From Lachnospiraceae bacterium (lineage in GTDB: Bacteria; Bacillota; Clostridia; Lachnospirales; Lachnospiraceae): 36,038 bases of DNA. Under the pieces are notes generated by a model. It was not told the DNA's origin and searched no databases. It worked only from the letters and a program-made list of their open reading frames with translations. A program made the translations under genes and the position numbers. The stretch is taken from positions 1 through 36,038 of the forward strand of contig VSOB01000012.1 in assembly GCA_009774625.1 (NCBI GenBank). Direction: 5' to 3'. How positions within the stretch are numbered: the first letter of the stretch is position 1; each line of letters begins with the position of its first letter. Below are positions 7,731 through 15,715 of this stretch, piece by piece.

Positions 7731-10700
7731 TTATACGACTTTTACATTCTCATTTCCGAATCGTACTCCCAATGCCTCAAGCAGCGCCTCATCCGCCCGG
7801 ATACTCATATTGGCCGGCAGCTTTTTCATGACTCTGGGCTGTTCGATATAGATCGTCACCCGGTCCCTTCCGTCTGAGCCACTTAACAGAGAAAACAGGC
7901 TTTCCTGCCCCTGTTCATAGGCTTCCATAGAACGGAACTTGATCCAGAGTGTTCTGGGGATCTCATCAAAGGAGGTAATCTCCTCGCAGATCAGCTTGCC
8001 GTCCTTTTCATCTTCCACACTGGCCCTTCCCCGGATAAATACTTTGTTGTCCATCACCAGTTTGGAGCTGTATTTCTCATAATCTCTCGGAAATACGATT
8101 ACCTCAATGCTGCCCGCCAGATCTTCCAACTGCAGAAAGGCCATTACTTTGTCATTCTTCGTGTACTTGATCTTTTTACCTGCAATGATGCCTCCGATGG
8201 TGACGCTGCTGCCGTTTTCCACGGACACCGCACCGGTTTCTTCATCCAGAAGAAAAGAAGCGGTTGTTTCCGTAATGTGCTTTTTCCAGATCCCCTCATA
8301 TTCCTGCAGCGGATGCCCGCTGATATAGATGCCCAATACCTCTTTTTCAAACGCCAGCATCATCTCTCTGGAATACTCTCCCACATCCGGCAGACGGATA
8401 TCATAGCTGTCCTTATCCTCTTCACTGGCCAGATCAAACAGTGTGAGCTGCCCTGCCATATTATTTTTCTTATCCTGCTGAATGCTTTCCAGGACCTGGA
8501 TATAAATACTCATCAGTTGCTTTCTCGTCCCGCCCAGTCCGTCGAACGCACCTGCCTTGATCAGATTTTCGATCCCTCTCTTATTCAGTTCACTGTCGGT
8601 AGTACGGGTAATAAAATCCTTCAGATTTTTGTACGGCCCTCTTTGTTCCCGCTCCTCCACGATGCATTCGATCACGCCCCTGCCGATGCTCTTGATCGCC
8701 GTCAGCGCATAGCGGATAGCGCCCTCCGATACGGAAAAGCCCGCTTCTCCAGAATTGATGTCGGGCGGCAGAATGGCGATTCCCATACCTCTGCAGGCCA
8801 GGATATATTCGGACACCTTTTTGGGATTGTCAATCACAGATGTCAGCAGCGCCGCCATAAACTCCAATGGATAATAATATTTCAGCCATGCTGTCTGATA
8901 GGAAACCACCGCATAGCAGGCCGCATGAGACTTGTTAAAGGCATACTTGGCAAAATCCATCATTTCATCATAGATCCGGCTGGCCGTACTCTCCGGAATG
9001 CCCCGTGCGATACAGCCCGGCACTCCCTCTTCCGGATTGCCAAAGATAAAATTCGCCCGCTCCTTTTCCATCACAGCCTGTTTTTTCTTACTCATGGCCC
9101 GGCGCACCAGATCGCTCCGCCCCAGTGTATAGCCGCCCAGATCCCGGACAATCTGCATCACCTGCTCCTGATAGACGATACAGCCATAGGTGGGCGCCAG
9201 AATGGGTTCCAGCTGGGGACAATCATATACGATATCCTTCTGACTGTTTTTCCCTTTGATGTATCTGGGAATAAAATCCATCGGCCCCGGCCGGTACAGG
9301 GATATTCCCGCTATGATATCTTCCAGATTCTGCGGCTTCAGCTCCTTCATGAAATTTTTCATTCCGCCGCTCTCGATCTGAAAGACCCCTTCATTCCTGC
9401 CGGTCCCGATCGCCTCCAGCACCGCCTTGTCATTGTAGTCTATCTTACTCATGTCAATGACTGTTCCGCTGCTTTTGCGGATGTTGTCCACCGCGCTCTG
9501 TATCACCGTCAAAGTACGCAGGCCCAGAAAATCCATTTTCAAAAGCCCCAGCTCTTCCAGCGTGGTCATGGTAAACTGCGTGGTAACAGAGCCGTCGGAA
9601 CCTCTGGAAAGCGGTACAAATTCATCCGCACTCTCCGGACAGATCACCACGCCGGCCGCATGCATGGAAGTGTGTCTTGGCAGCCCTTCCAGACGTTTAC
9701 ACATAGTGATCAGATTATGTACCTGTTCATCGCTTTCATACAGAGTACGAAACTCAGGATTGACCTCCAGCGCCCTGTCGATGGTAATGTTCAGCTCATT
9801 GGGCACCATTCTGGCAATAGAGTCCACATAGCTGTACGGCAGATCCATCACTCTTCCCACATCCCGGATCACACCTTTGGCCGCCAGTGTACCGAAAGTA
9901 ACGATCTGCACCACCTTATCATGCCCGTATTTCTCGCCCACATAATCGATCACTTCCTGCCTCCGTTCAAAGCAGAAATCAATATCAATATCAGGCATGG
10001 AAACACGCTCCGGGTTCAGGAACCGTTCAAACAGCAGACTATACCGGATCGGGTCAATATCTGTGATACTCAGACAATAGGATACAATGCTGCCTGCCGC
10101 ACTGCCTCTGCCCGGCCCTACCGCTATGCCGTTTTTCTTGGCATAGTTGATAAAATCCCACACGATCAGAAAATAATCCACATACCCCATCGTCCTGATC
10201 ACGTTCAGCTCGTAGTCCAGCCGCTCCTGCAGCTCTTTCCCGCCGTCTGTGTCTGCAGTCTGCTCCGGATACCGCCCGGCCAGTCCCCGGCGGCACAGTT
10301 CCTGCAGATAAGTCCAGGAGGTATACCCCTCCGGCACCTCATAATGAGGCAGCTTGGTCACGCCAAACTCGATGTCCACATGACACCTGTCAGCAATCCG
10401 CTGAGTGTTTTCCACGGCTTCCCAGGCATAGGGAAACAACCCTTTCATTTCTTCCTCACTTTTGACATAGTACTGTCCGCCCATATACCGCATCCTGTCC
10501 TCATCCGCCAGCTTTTTGCCGGTCTGGATACAGAGCAGGATGTCATGCGGTTTTTCATCCTCCGCATAGGTATAATGTACATCGTTGGTGGCCACCAGCG
10601 GAATCTCCAGCTCCCGGCTCAGCCGCAGCAGCGCCGTGTTGACTGTTTTCTGATCTGGAATCCCGTGATCCTGCAGCTCCAAAAAGAAATTGCCTTTTCC

Positions 10701-11198
10701 GAAACATTCCTCATACCGTCTGGCCGCCTTCTTTGCCTCCTGGATCATTCCCTTTATGATATACCGCTGCACCTCTCCGGCCAGACAGGCGGAAAGTGCA
10801 ATGATTCCTTCATGGAACTCCTGCAGCACCTCCATATCCACACGAGGCTTATAATAATATCCTTCTGTAAAGCCTCTGCTCACGATCTTCACCAGATTGG
10901 CATAGCCTGTATTGTTTTCCGCCAGAAGCACCAGATGATAATATCGATCCTCTCCGCCGGTCAGTTCCTTATCAAAACGGGAGCCCGGCGCCACATAGAC
11001 CTCGCAGCCAATGATGGGATTGATCCCTGCCTCCCTGGCGGCCCGGTAAAAATCAATGACGCCATACATAACACCGTGATCCGTAATGGCAGCGCTGTTC
11101 ATGCCCAGCTCTCTGACCCGCTTCACATATTCTTTGATCTTATTGGACCCGTCCAGCAGAGAATATTCTGTATGGACGTGCAAATGTGTAAATGCCAT
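7731..11198 (-). CDS. dnaE: DNA polymerase III alpha subunit (DnaE type)
   Basis: 1155 residues from the ATG at 11198, chosen because GGAG lies eight bases upstream. This is a C-family replicative or lesion-tolerant polymerase. An N-terminal PHP domain starts THLHVHTEYSLLDG. The palm has PDIDIDF with its metal-binding Asp residues, and the fingers region includes GPGRGSAAGS and YRPGPMDFIPRYI. A tandem HhH region follows, then an OB-fold near residues 1000-1080 (VTIGGIIAGKKIKYTKND). There is no inserted 3'-5' exonuclease, which separates it from PolC. Firmicutes carry both; PolC is not in this window. A diguanylate cyclase gene lies 36 bp upstream and pfkA lies downstream. Confidence 0.97.
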   Translation of the reverse strand: MAFTHLHVHTEYSLLDGSNKIKEYVKRVRELGMNSAAITDHGVMYGVIDFYRAAREAGINPIIGCEVYVAPGSRFDKELTGGEDRYYHLVLLAENNTGYANLVKIVSRGFTEGYYYKPRVDMEVLQEFHEGIIALSACLAGEVQRYIIKGMIQEAKKAARRYEECFGKGNFFLELQDHGIPDQKTVNTALLRLSRELEIPLVATNDVHYTYAEDEKPHDILLCIQTGKKLADEDRMRYMGGQYYVKSEEEMKGLFPYAWEAVENTQRIADRCHVDIEFGVTKLPHYEVPEGYTSWTYLQELCRRGLAGRYPEQTADTDGGKELQERLDYELNVIRTMGYVDYFLIVWDFINYAKKNGIAVGPGRGSAAGSIVSYCLSITDIDPIRYSLLFERFLNPERVSMPDIDIDFCFERRQEVIDYVGEKYGHDKVVQIVTFGTLAAKGVIRDVGRVMDLPYSYVDSIARMVPNELNITIDRALEVNPEFRTLYESDEQVHNLITMCKRLEGLPRHTSMHAAGVVICPESADEFVPLSRGSDGSVTTQFTMTTLEELGLLKMDFLGLRTLTVIQSAVDNIRKSSGTVIDMSKIDYNDKAVLEAIGTGRNEGVFQIESGGMKNFMKELKPQNLEDIIAGISLYRPGPMDFIPRYIKGKNSQKDIVYDCPQLEPILAPTYGCIVYQEQVMQIVRDLGGYTLGRSDLVRRAMSKKKQAVMEKERANFIFGNPEEGVPGCIARGIPESTASRIYDEMMDFAKYAFNKSHAACYAVVSYQTAWLKYYYPLEFMAALLTSVIDNPKKVSEYILACRGMGIAILPPDINSGEAGFSVSEGAIRYALTAIKSIGRGVIECIVEEREQRGPYKNLKDFITRTTDSELNKRGIENLIKAGAFDGLGGTRKQLMSIYIQVLESIQQDKKNNMAGQLTLFDLASEEDKDSYDIRLPDVGEYSREMMLAFEKEVLGIYISGHPLQEYEGIWKKHITETTASFLLDEETGAVSVENGSSVTIGGIIAGKKIKYTKNDKVMAFLQLEDLAGSIEVIVFPRDYEKYSSKLVMDNKVFIRGRASVEDEKDGKLICEEITSFDEIPRTLWIKFRSMEAYEQGQESLFSLLSGSDGRDRVTIYIEQPRVMKKLPANMSIRADEALLEALGVRFGNENVKVV

Positions 11199-11234
11199 AT
11201 CGTACACTCCGGTTTCTTTATCCTGGCAGACACA

Positions 11235-12311
11235 TCAGAAAACAACCCGGTTCCTGCCCTGACTCTTGCCCATGTATAGTTTCTGATCTGCACTGTTAAT
11301 GGTAACATCAATGGGATGATGGCTGCTGTACTCGTCCAGCCCGAATGTCATGGTCACGGAAATGCTCTGTCCCTTGTAACCGATCTGCTGCTGACTGACC
11401 AAAGTCCGTACCTTCTCCAGCTCCTGCAGCGCCTCTTCCCCGTTCACAGCCTCAAATACCAGCAGAAATTCCTCCCCGCCCCACCGGCATACCCGTCCTT
11501 TTTGTTCCATATAAGATGCCAGCAGGCCGGCAGTATGTACCAGTACCGCATCCCCGGCTTCATGCCCATATGTATCGTTTACTTTCTTAAAAAAATCAAT
11601 GTCTCCAATGGCTATATTAAACCAGGCGCTTCTGGCTACCAGCTCATTCATATACTCCACCATTGCCCGCCTGTTATACAGCTTTGTCAGCGGATCCCGC
11701 ATGGAAGTTTCCCGCAGCCTTTCATTGTATGCCACCAGCTTTTTTTCCATTGACAGAGAGTCCTGACAAAACAGAATCACGATCATCGACAATGTGATAA
11801 AAATACTGACCGTATTGATCACCTGCATAAGGACTGCGGCAATCCGGTCCAGTAAAATCAACGGTTCAAAAAGGCCGGTATACTGATACAGCATAAGCCG
11901 GACCATGCACAAAAAGGCCGCCGCCAGTATCTTACGGCGCGTACTCTCATGACTGACCGCAATATACAGAATCAGCAGGGCAAACAGAAAATGCTGCGCA
12001 CCGCAGTCCCAGCCAAACAGCACCACAAAAAGCAATACCCAGCTTATCGTGGAAAGAAAAGTATACCACATGGCAGTTTTGGTACGATTCCGATACGTAT
12101 AACCAAATGCCACCACATAGCCTATAAGACACAGCAGGCTCACTCCCGTACCGGCCCATTGCCTGCAGACAGCCAGACATACGCCCTGCACCAGAAAATA
12201 AACACACATAACCAGAGAAAAAGAACGCATAATCACAGAAGCTCTTTTGGTCTCATTGGCATTTTCCACGTCTTTTTCTATGAAATCTATTATTTTCATC
12301 CAGAATCCCAT
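11235..12311 (-). CDS. Membrane-anchored diguanylate cyclase (GGDEF)
   Basis: 358 residues. The N-terminal half contains about six hydrophobic segments (residues 30-185), a MASE-like membrane sensor I cannot assign to a named class. The C-terminal half is a GGDEF domain (about 200-358) with RDPLTKLYNRRA, the metal site GDIDFFKKVND and the active-site motif RWGGEEF at 276-282. The intact GGEEF predicts synthesis of c-di-GMP from two GTP. The RxxD product-inhibition site expected five residues before GGEEF is absent (EQKG), so feedback inhibition through a canonical I-site is unlikely. The ribosome binding site is weak and the exact start (12311 or an ATG four codons in) is uncertain. A strong promoter lies upstream, and dnaE may be co-transcribed. 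Confidence 0.9.
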   Translation of the reverse strand: MGFWMKIIDFIEKDVENANETKRASVIMRSFSLVMCVYFLVQGVCLAVCRQWAGTGVSLLCLIGYVVAFGYTYRNRTKTAMWYTFLSTISWVLLFVVLFGWDCGAQHFLFALLILYIAVSHESTRRKILAAAFLCMVRLMLYQYTGLFEPLILLDRIAAVLMQVINTVSIFITLSMIVILFCQDSLSMEKKLVAYNERLRETSMRDPLTKLYNRRAMVEYMNELVARSAWFNIAIGDIDFFKKVNDTYGHEAGDAVLVHTAGLLASYMEQKGRVCRWGGEEFLLVFEAVNGEEALQELEKVRTLVSQQQIGYKGQSISVTMTFGLDEYSSHHPIDVTINSADQKLYMGKSQGRNRVVF

Positions 12312-12371
12312 ATGCTTTCATCCACCCACATGATTTCCGGGCCCACTTAGAAACAGATTTTTCCCGCATAT

Positions 12372-12400
12372 ATTATACTACGTTTCATTTTTCCTGACAA
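12372..12400 (-). promoter_or_regulatory. Promoter of diguanylate cyclase (and possibly dnaE)
   Basis: The minus strand has TTGTCA (12400-12395), a 17-bp spacer and a perfect TATAAT (12377-12372), with a predicted start near 12365. Confidence 0.7.
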
Positions 12401-12460
12401 TCGTTAGCAGGGAAGGAAAATTGTATCTGCATGGTATTGTATCAGGCAATTTCCCAAAAC

Positions 12461-12505
12461 CAACAGGAAAAGGACCGGTCTGTACGGCCGGTCCCCTTCC
12501 TGTTG
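12461..12505 (-). terminator. Long terminator hairpin after metK
   Basis: CAACAGGAA..GGACCGG (from 12461) pairs with CCGGTCC..TTCCTGTTG (to 12505), a stem of about 16 pairs with a two-base internal mismatch. It lies 25 bases after the metK stop. The T stretch is modest on the minus strand (GGTTTTGGG) and better on the plus strand, but only metK leads into it. Confidence 0.7.
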
Positions 12506-12529
12506 TATTCTTTTTTGATTTCTCTGTTT

Positions 12530-13717
12530 TTACAGATAGCTCCGCAATCCGTCCGCCTTATCCGTCTTTTCCCAGGGAAGATCCAGATCGTTGCGTCCGA
12601 AATGGCCGTATGCTGCCGTCTGTTTGTAGATCGGCCGGCGCAGATCCAGCATTTTGATGATGCCTGCCGGACGCAGATCAAAATTCTCGCGCACGATTTC
12701 CACCAGCTTTTCATCCGATACCTTGCCGGTGCCGAACGAATCCACCATAACGGAGGTAGGCTGTGCCACACCAATGGCGTAGGAAAGCTGAATCTCGCAT
12801 TTATCTGCCAGTCCAGCCGCCACAAGGTTCTTTGCCACATAGCGGGCTGCATAAGCCGCGGAACGGTCTACCTTTGTACAGTCCTTTCCGGAGAAAGCGC
12901 CGCCGCCGTGACGGGCATATCCGCCATAAGTATCCACGATGATCTTCCGTCCGGTGAGTCCTGCGTCACCATGCGGTCCTCCGATTACGAAACGGCCCGT
13001 AGGATTGATAAAGAATTTTGTTTCATCATCAATCATATCCCTGGGAAGAACCGGGTCAAATACATATTTCTTAATGTCCTCATGAATCTGTTCCTGTGTC
13101 ACATCCGGATCATGCTGTGTGGAAAGCACCACTGCTTCCAGACGCTTAGGGTTCCCGTCCTCATCATATTCCACCGAAACCTGACTCTTTCCGTCGGGAC
13201 GCAGATATTTCAGTGTACCGTCCTTGCGTACCTTCGTCAACTGCAGCGCCAGCTTATGGGCAAGCGAAATGGGATACGGCATATATTCCGGTGTTTCATT
13301 GCTGGCATAGCCAAACATCATACCCTGATCCCCTGCGCCGATGGCCTCGATCTCCGCATCTGACATTCTGTTTTCCTTTGCTTCCAGGGCCTTGTCCACA
13401 CCCATTGCAATATCTGAGGACTGCTCATCAATCGCTACCATAACTGCACAGGTATTGCCGTCAAACCCATATTCGGACCGGTCATAGCCGATCTCTTTTA
13501 CCGTTTCACGGACAATTTTCTGAATGTCCACATAGGCGTTGGTGGTAATCTCTCCTGTCACCAGCACAAATCCGGTACAGCTTGCTGATTCACACGCCAC
13601 CCGGCTCATCGGATCCTTTTCCATCAGCGCATCCAGAATGGCATCTGATATGGCATCACACATTTTGTCAGGATGCCCTTCCGTTACGGACTCGGAAGTA
13701 AATAAAAGTTTCTCCAT
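12530..13717 (-). CDS. metK: S-adenosylmethionine synthetase
   Basis: 395 residues, full length. It makes SAM from methionine and ATP in the cytosol. SESVTEGHPDKMCD at the N-terminus, GAGDQGMMFGYA (signature 1), the GGAFSGKD signature loop and the C-terminal FGTGK and GHFGR segments are all present. AGAGAGGAAAAACAA precedes the ATG. A SAM-I riboswitch and its terminator lie upstream, so expression is expected to fall when SAM is plentiful. About 200 bases separate the riboswitch terminator from the start codon, longer than expression would require. Confidence 0.97.
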   Translation of the reverse strand: MEKLLFTSESVTEGHPDKMCDAISDAILDALMEKDPMSRVACESASCTGFVLVTGEITTNAYVDIQKIVRETVKEIGYDRSEYGFDGNTCAVMVAIDEQSSDIAMGVDKALEAKENRMSDAEIEAIGAGDQGMMFGYASNETPEYMPYPISLAHKLALQLTKVRKDGTLKYLRPDGKSQVSVEYDEDGNPKRLEAVVLSTQHDPDVTQEQIHEDIKKYVFDPVLPRDMIDDETKFFINPTGRFVIGGPHGDAGLTGRKIIVDTYGGYARHGGGAFSGKDCTKVDRSAAYAARYVAKNLVAAGLADKCEIQLSYAIGVAQPTSVMVDSFGTGKVSDEKLVEIVRENFDLRPAGIIKMLDLRRPIYKQTAAYGHFGRNDLDLPWEKTDKADGLRSYL

Positions 13718-13916
13718 TTGTTTTTCCTCTCTGTTCTTCTATATTTTTCACAAAAAAGCCCTTTATAAGCTATTTGGTGAAATGGTCTGAAAACTGCAAT
13801 ATCCCGCCGGAATATTCTCCGCCTCCGAAATTTTCCCTCATAGAGTACAAATTCAGTCTGTACAATCAACCTGTACGTCTCTGCGGAACGTGTTTCACAT
13901 ACAAATCCTCAGAAAC
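13718..13916 (-). other. Long untranslated stretch between riboswitch terminator and metK
   Basis: 199 bases of leader. I see no convincing gene here: a short open frame that runs through it has no ribosome binding site and no recognisable composition. GTAC occurs three times within about 35 bases (GTACAGGTTGATTGTACAGACTGAATTTGTAC on the minus strand, around 13850-13881), and there is no clear second terminator. It is retained leader sequence of unknown purpose. Confidence 0.4.
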
Positions 13917-13942
13917 AAAAAATCCGCTTATATAAGCGGACT
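13917..13942 (-). terminator. Riboswitch-controlled terminator of metK
   Basis: On the minus strand the palindrome TCCGCTTATATAAGCGGA (13940-13923) is followed by a run of six T. The CTTAT of its 5' arm can alternatively pair with the ATAAG in the 3' strand of riboswitch helix P1, which gives a simple antiterminator when SAM is absent. Confidence 0.85.
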
Positions 13943-13965
13943 TGATCACATCACATACTCAAATC

Positions 13966-14062
13966 CTCTTATTGTTCGATCAGTTCGCTCAGGTTGGCAC
14001 CTTCCTTCCGGGGTTGCCGTGGCTTCTCAGGTCCTATGTACCTCCACCACTCTGAATAAGAG
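13966..14062 (-). promoter_or_regulatory. SAM-I (S-box) riboswitch
   Basis: The minus strand contains the S-box core: P1 CTCTTATT (14062-14055) pairs with AATAAGAG (13973-13966). In between are AGAGTGGTGGAGG, a P2/kink-turn region, CCACGGCAACC, and GGTGCCAACC before helix P4. This is the classic order of the SAM-I aptamer. Binding of SAM stabilises P1 and frees the terminator at 13917-13942, switching off metK. Confidence 0.93.
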
Positions 14063-14063
14063 A

Positions 14064-14312
14064 AAATAGGCGATATAAAGTTTTCTTTTTAACAAATACA
14101 GCATACACCCAAATATGCGGTCTGTCAATCTTTTTCCCGAAAAAGCCTGTTTTATATATGACGCTGTTTCTATCAACTGCCGGACAAGTGCCCTGCCCGC
14201 CTCTGTAACACCCCTGTGCCGGAACTCTTTACGGAGAGCATATCCCGAAACTGCAGCCAGACCACAAAGGGCGCCGGCACTTTCTGCCGCCGCCCCGACT
14301 CTCAAATCCGTC
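14064..14312. other. Non-coding gap between murA and the metK riboswitch, with hairpin
   Basis: About 250 bases. On the minus strand, 17 bases after the murA stop, a GC-rich hairpin (14295-14285 with 14279-14269, 10 of 11 pairs, loop GAAAG) is followed by CCCTTTGT. It is a plausible but weak murA terminator. A GTG-initiated open frame of 98 codons (14323-14027) crosses this gap but runs into the riboswitch, starts inside murA without a ribosome binding site, and looks like no family I know. The riboswitch promoter should lie near 14065-14105 (AT-rich, TTGTTA and TATATC are visible), but no clean -35/-10 pair stands out. Confidence 0.35.
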
Positions 14313-15608
14313 TTAACCTGCACACAATTTAAATTTCTGCAAAGCCTTGTCTGTATCCACCAGCTCGATCTGAGCGCCCAGACTTTTTAATTTTTGCGGA
14401 AAATCCTCATATCCTCTCTCGATATAACGTATCTCATCAATGGTGGTAAATCCTTCTGCCGCCAGTCCGGCCAGCACAAGCGCTGCGCCTGCACGCAGAT
14501 CCGGCGCCGTTATGCTGGCGCCTGTATAACGCTCCACCCCATTGATAATCGCCGTATTGCCCTCTACCTTCACACTGCCGCCCATACGGGCCAGCTCATC
14601 CACATATTTAAACCGGTTTTCAAAAATACTTTCCGTCACAATGCTAGTCCCATTGGAAAGCCCCAGCGCAACAGCAATCTGCGGCTGCATATCTGTGGGA
14701 AATCCCGGATATGGCAATGTCTTAACATGGGTGTGCCGCAGCTTCCTGGAGGCCACCACGCGCACTGCATCATCCGACTCCTCTATCTCACAGCCAATCT
14801 CCAGCAGCTTTGCACTGATAGACTCCAGATGCTTGGGAATCACATTTTTTACGGTGATATCCCCCTTCGTCACAGCCGCCGCAAACATAAAAGTTCCTGC
14901 CTCAATCTGATCGGGAATGATGGCATATTCCGTCCGGTGCAGCTTCGCCACGCCCCGGATACGGATCACATCCGTCCCGGCGCCTTTGATATTGGCCCCC
15001 ATGCTGTTCAGGAAATTGGCCAGATCCACCACATGAGGCTCTTTGGCTGCATTTTCTATAATCGTCATACCTTCTGCCATCACCGCCGCCATCATCACAT
15101 TGATGGTGGCCCCCACGGTTACCACATCCATGTAGATATGATTGCCCCGCAGGGTATCCGCCTGGGCAATAATCAAACCGTGGGCAATGTTGACTTCCGC
15201 TCCCAGCGCACGAAAGCCTTTCAGATGCTGGTCAATAGGCCGACTGCCGATATTACAGCCTCCCGGCAATGCCACTTCGGCTTTTTTGTATTTCCCCAAA
15301 AGAGCACCCAGAAGGTAATAAGATGCTCTGATCTTTTTAATATAATCACCGTCAATCACCAGATCGTGAATCTGAGAACCGTTGATCTTCACTGTATGTC
15401 TGTCAATCCGCTCCACGATCCCGCCGATGCTGGAAATGGCCTGCAACAGTACATTGGTATCCCGTACATCAGGCATATTTTCTATCATTACGGTCTCATC
15501 CGTCATCACAGAAGCAGCCAATATCGCCAATGCAGCATTTTTGGCACCGCCGATTTCCACTTCACCGACCAATGGATTACCACCTTTAATCGCATATTGT
15601 TCCATCAT
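14313..15608 (-). CDS. murA: UDP-N-acetylglucosamine 1-carboxyvinyltransferase
   Basis: 431 residues. It performs the first committed step of peptidoglycan synthesis, transferring enolpyruvate from PEP to UDP-GlcNAc in the cytosol. The N-terminal GGAKNAALAILAAS, the catalytic-cysteine loop LPGGCNIGSRP (Cys is the PEP and fosfomycin-reactive residue) and repeated EPSP-synthase-like inside-out barrel halves are present. Two consecutive ATGs (15608 and 15605) follow GAGG; the second has the better spacing. Its own extended -10 promoter lies upstream. Firmicutes often carry two murA paralogues; which one this is cannot be told. Confidence 0.95.
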   Translation of the reverse strand: MMEQYAIKGGNPLVGEVEIGGAKNAALAILAASVMTDETVMIENMPDVRDTNVLLQAISSIGGIVERIDRHTVKINGSQIHDLVIDGDYIKKIRASYYLLGALLGKYKKAEVALPGGCNIGSRPIDQHLKGFRALGAEVNIAHGLIIAQADTLRGNHIYMDVVTVGATINVMMAAVMAEGMTIIENAAKEPHVVDLANFLNSMGANIKGAGTDVIRIRGVAKLHRTEYAIIPDQIEAGTFMFAAAVTKGDITVKNVIPKHLESISAKLLEIGCEIEESDDAVRVVASRKLRHTHVKTLPYPGFPTDMQPQIAVALGLSNGTSIVTESIFENRFKYVDELARMGGSVKVEGNTAIINGVERYTGASITAPDLRAGAALVLAGLAAEGFTTIDEIRYIERGYEDFPQKLKSLGAQIELVDTDKALQKFKLCAG

Positions 15609-15639
15609 TTTGACCTCTGAAAAATTAAGACTATTAAGT

Positions 15640-15667
15640 AGTATACCACATTTCTCTCATTTGTAAA
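15640..15667 (-). promoter_or_regulatory. Promoter of murA
   Basis: The minus strand has TTTACA (15667-15662), a 16-bp spacer and TATACT (15645-15640), with an extended TG one base before the -10 (TGGTATACT). Confidence 0.65.
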
Positions 15668-15715
15668 GCCAGAGTATTTTCCTTTGTATGGAATCAGGCA
15701 GCCGCTATTTGTCTT

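Noticed and set aside
8277..11279. 1000-codon plus-strand open frame opposite dnaE
   Set aside because: Antisense shadow of dnaE; His/Gln/Arg-rich, no ribosome binding site and no recognisable domain. Long antisense frames are common opposite genes of this codon use.
14027..14323. GTG-initiated 98-codon minus-strand frame between murA and metK
   Set aside because: It starts inside murA without a ribosome binding site, crosses a terminator-like hairpin and runs into the SAM-I aptamer. It resembles no family I know.
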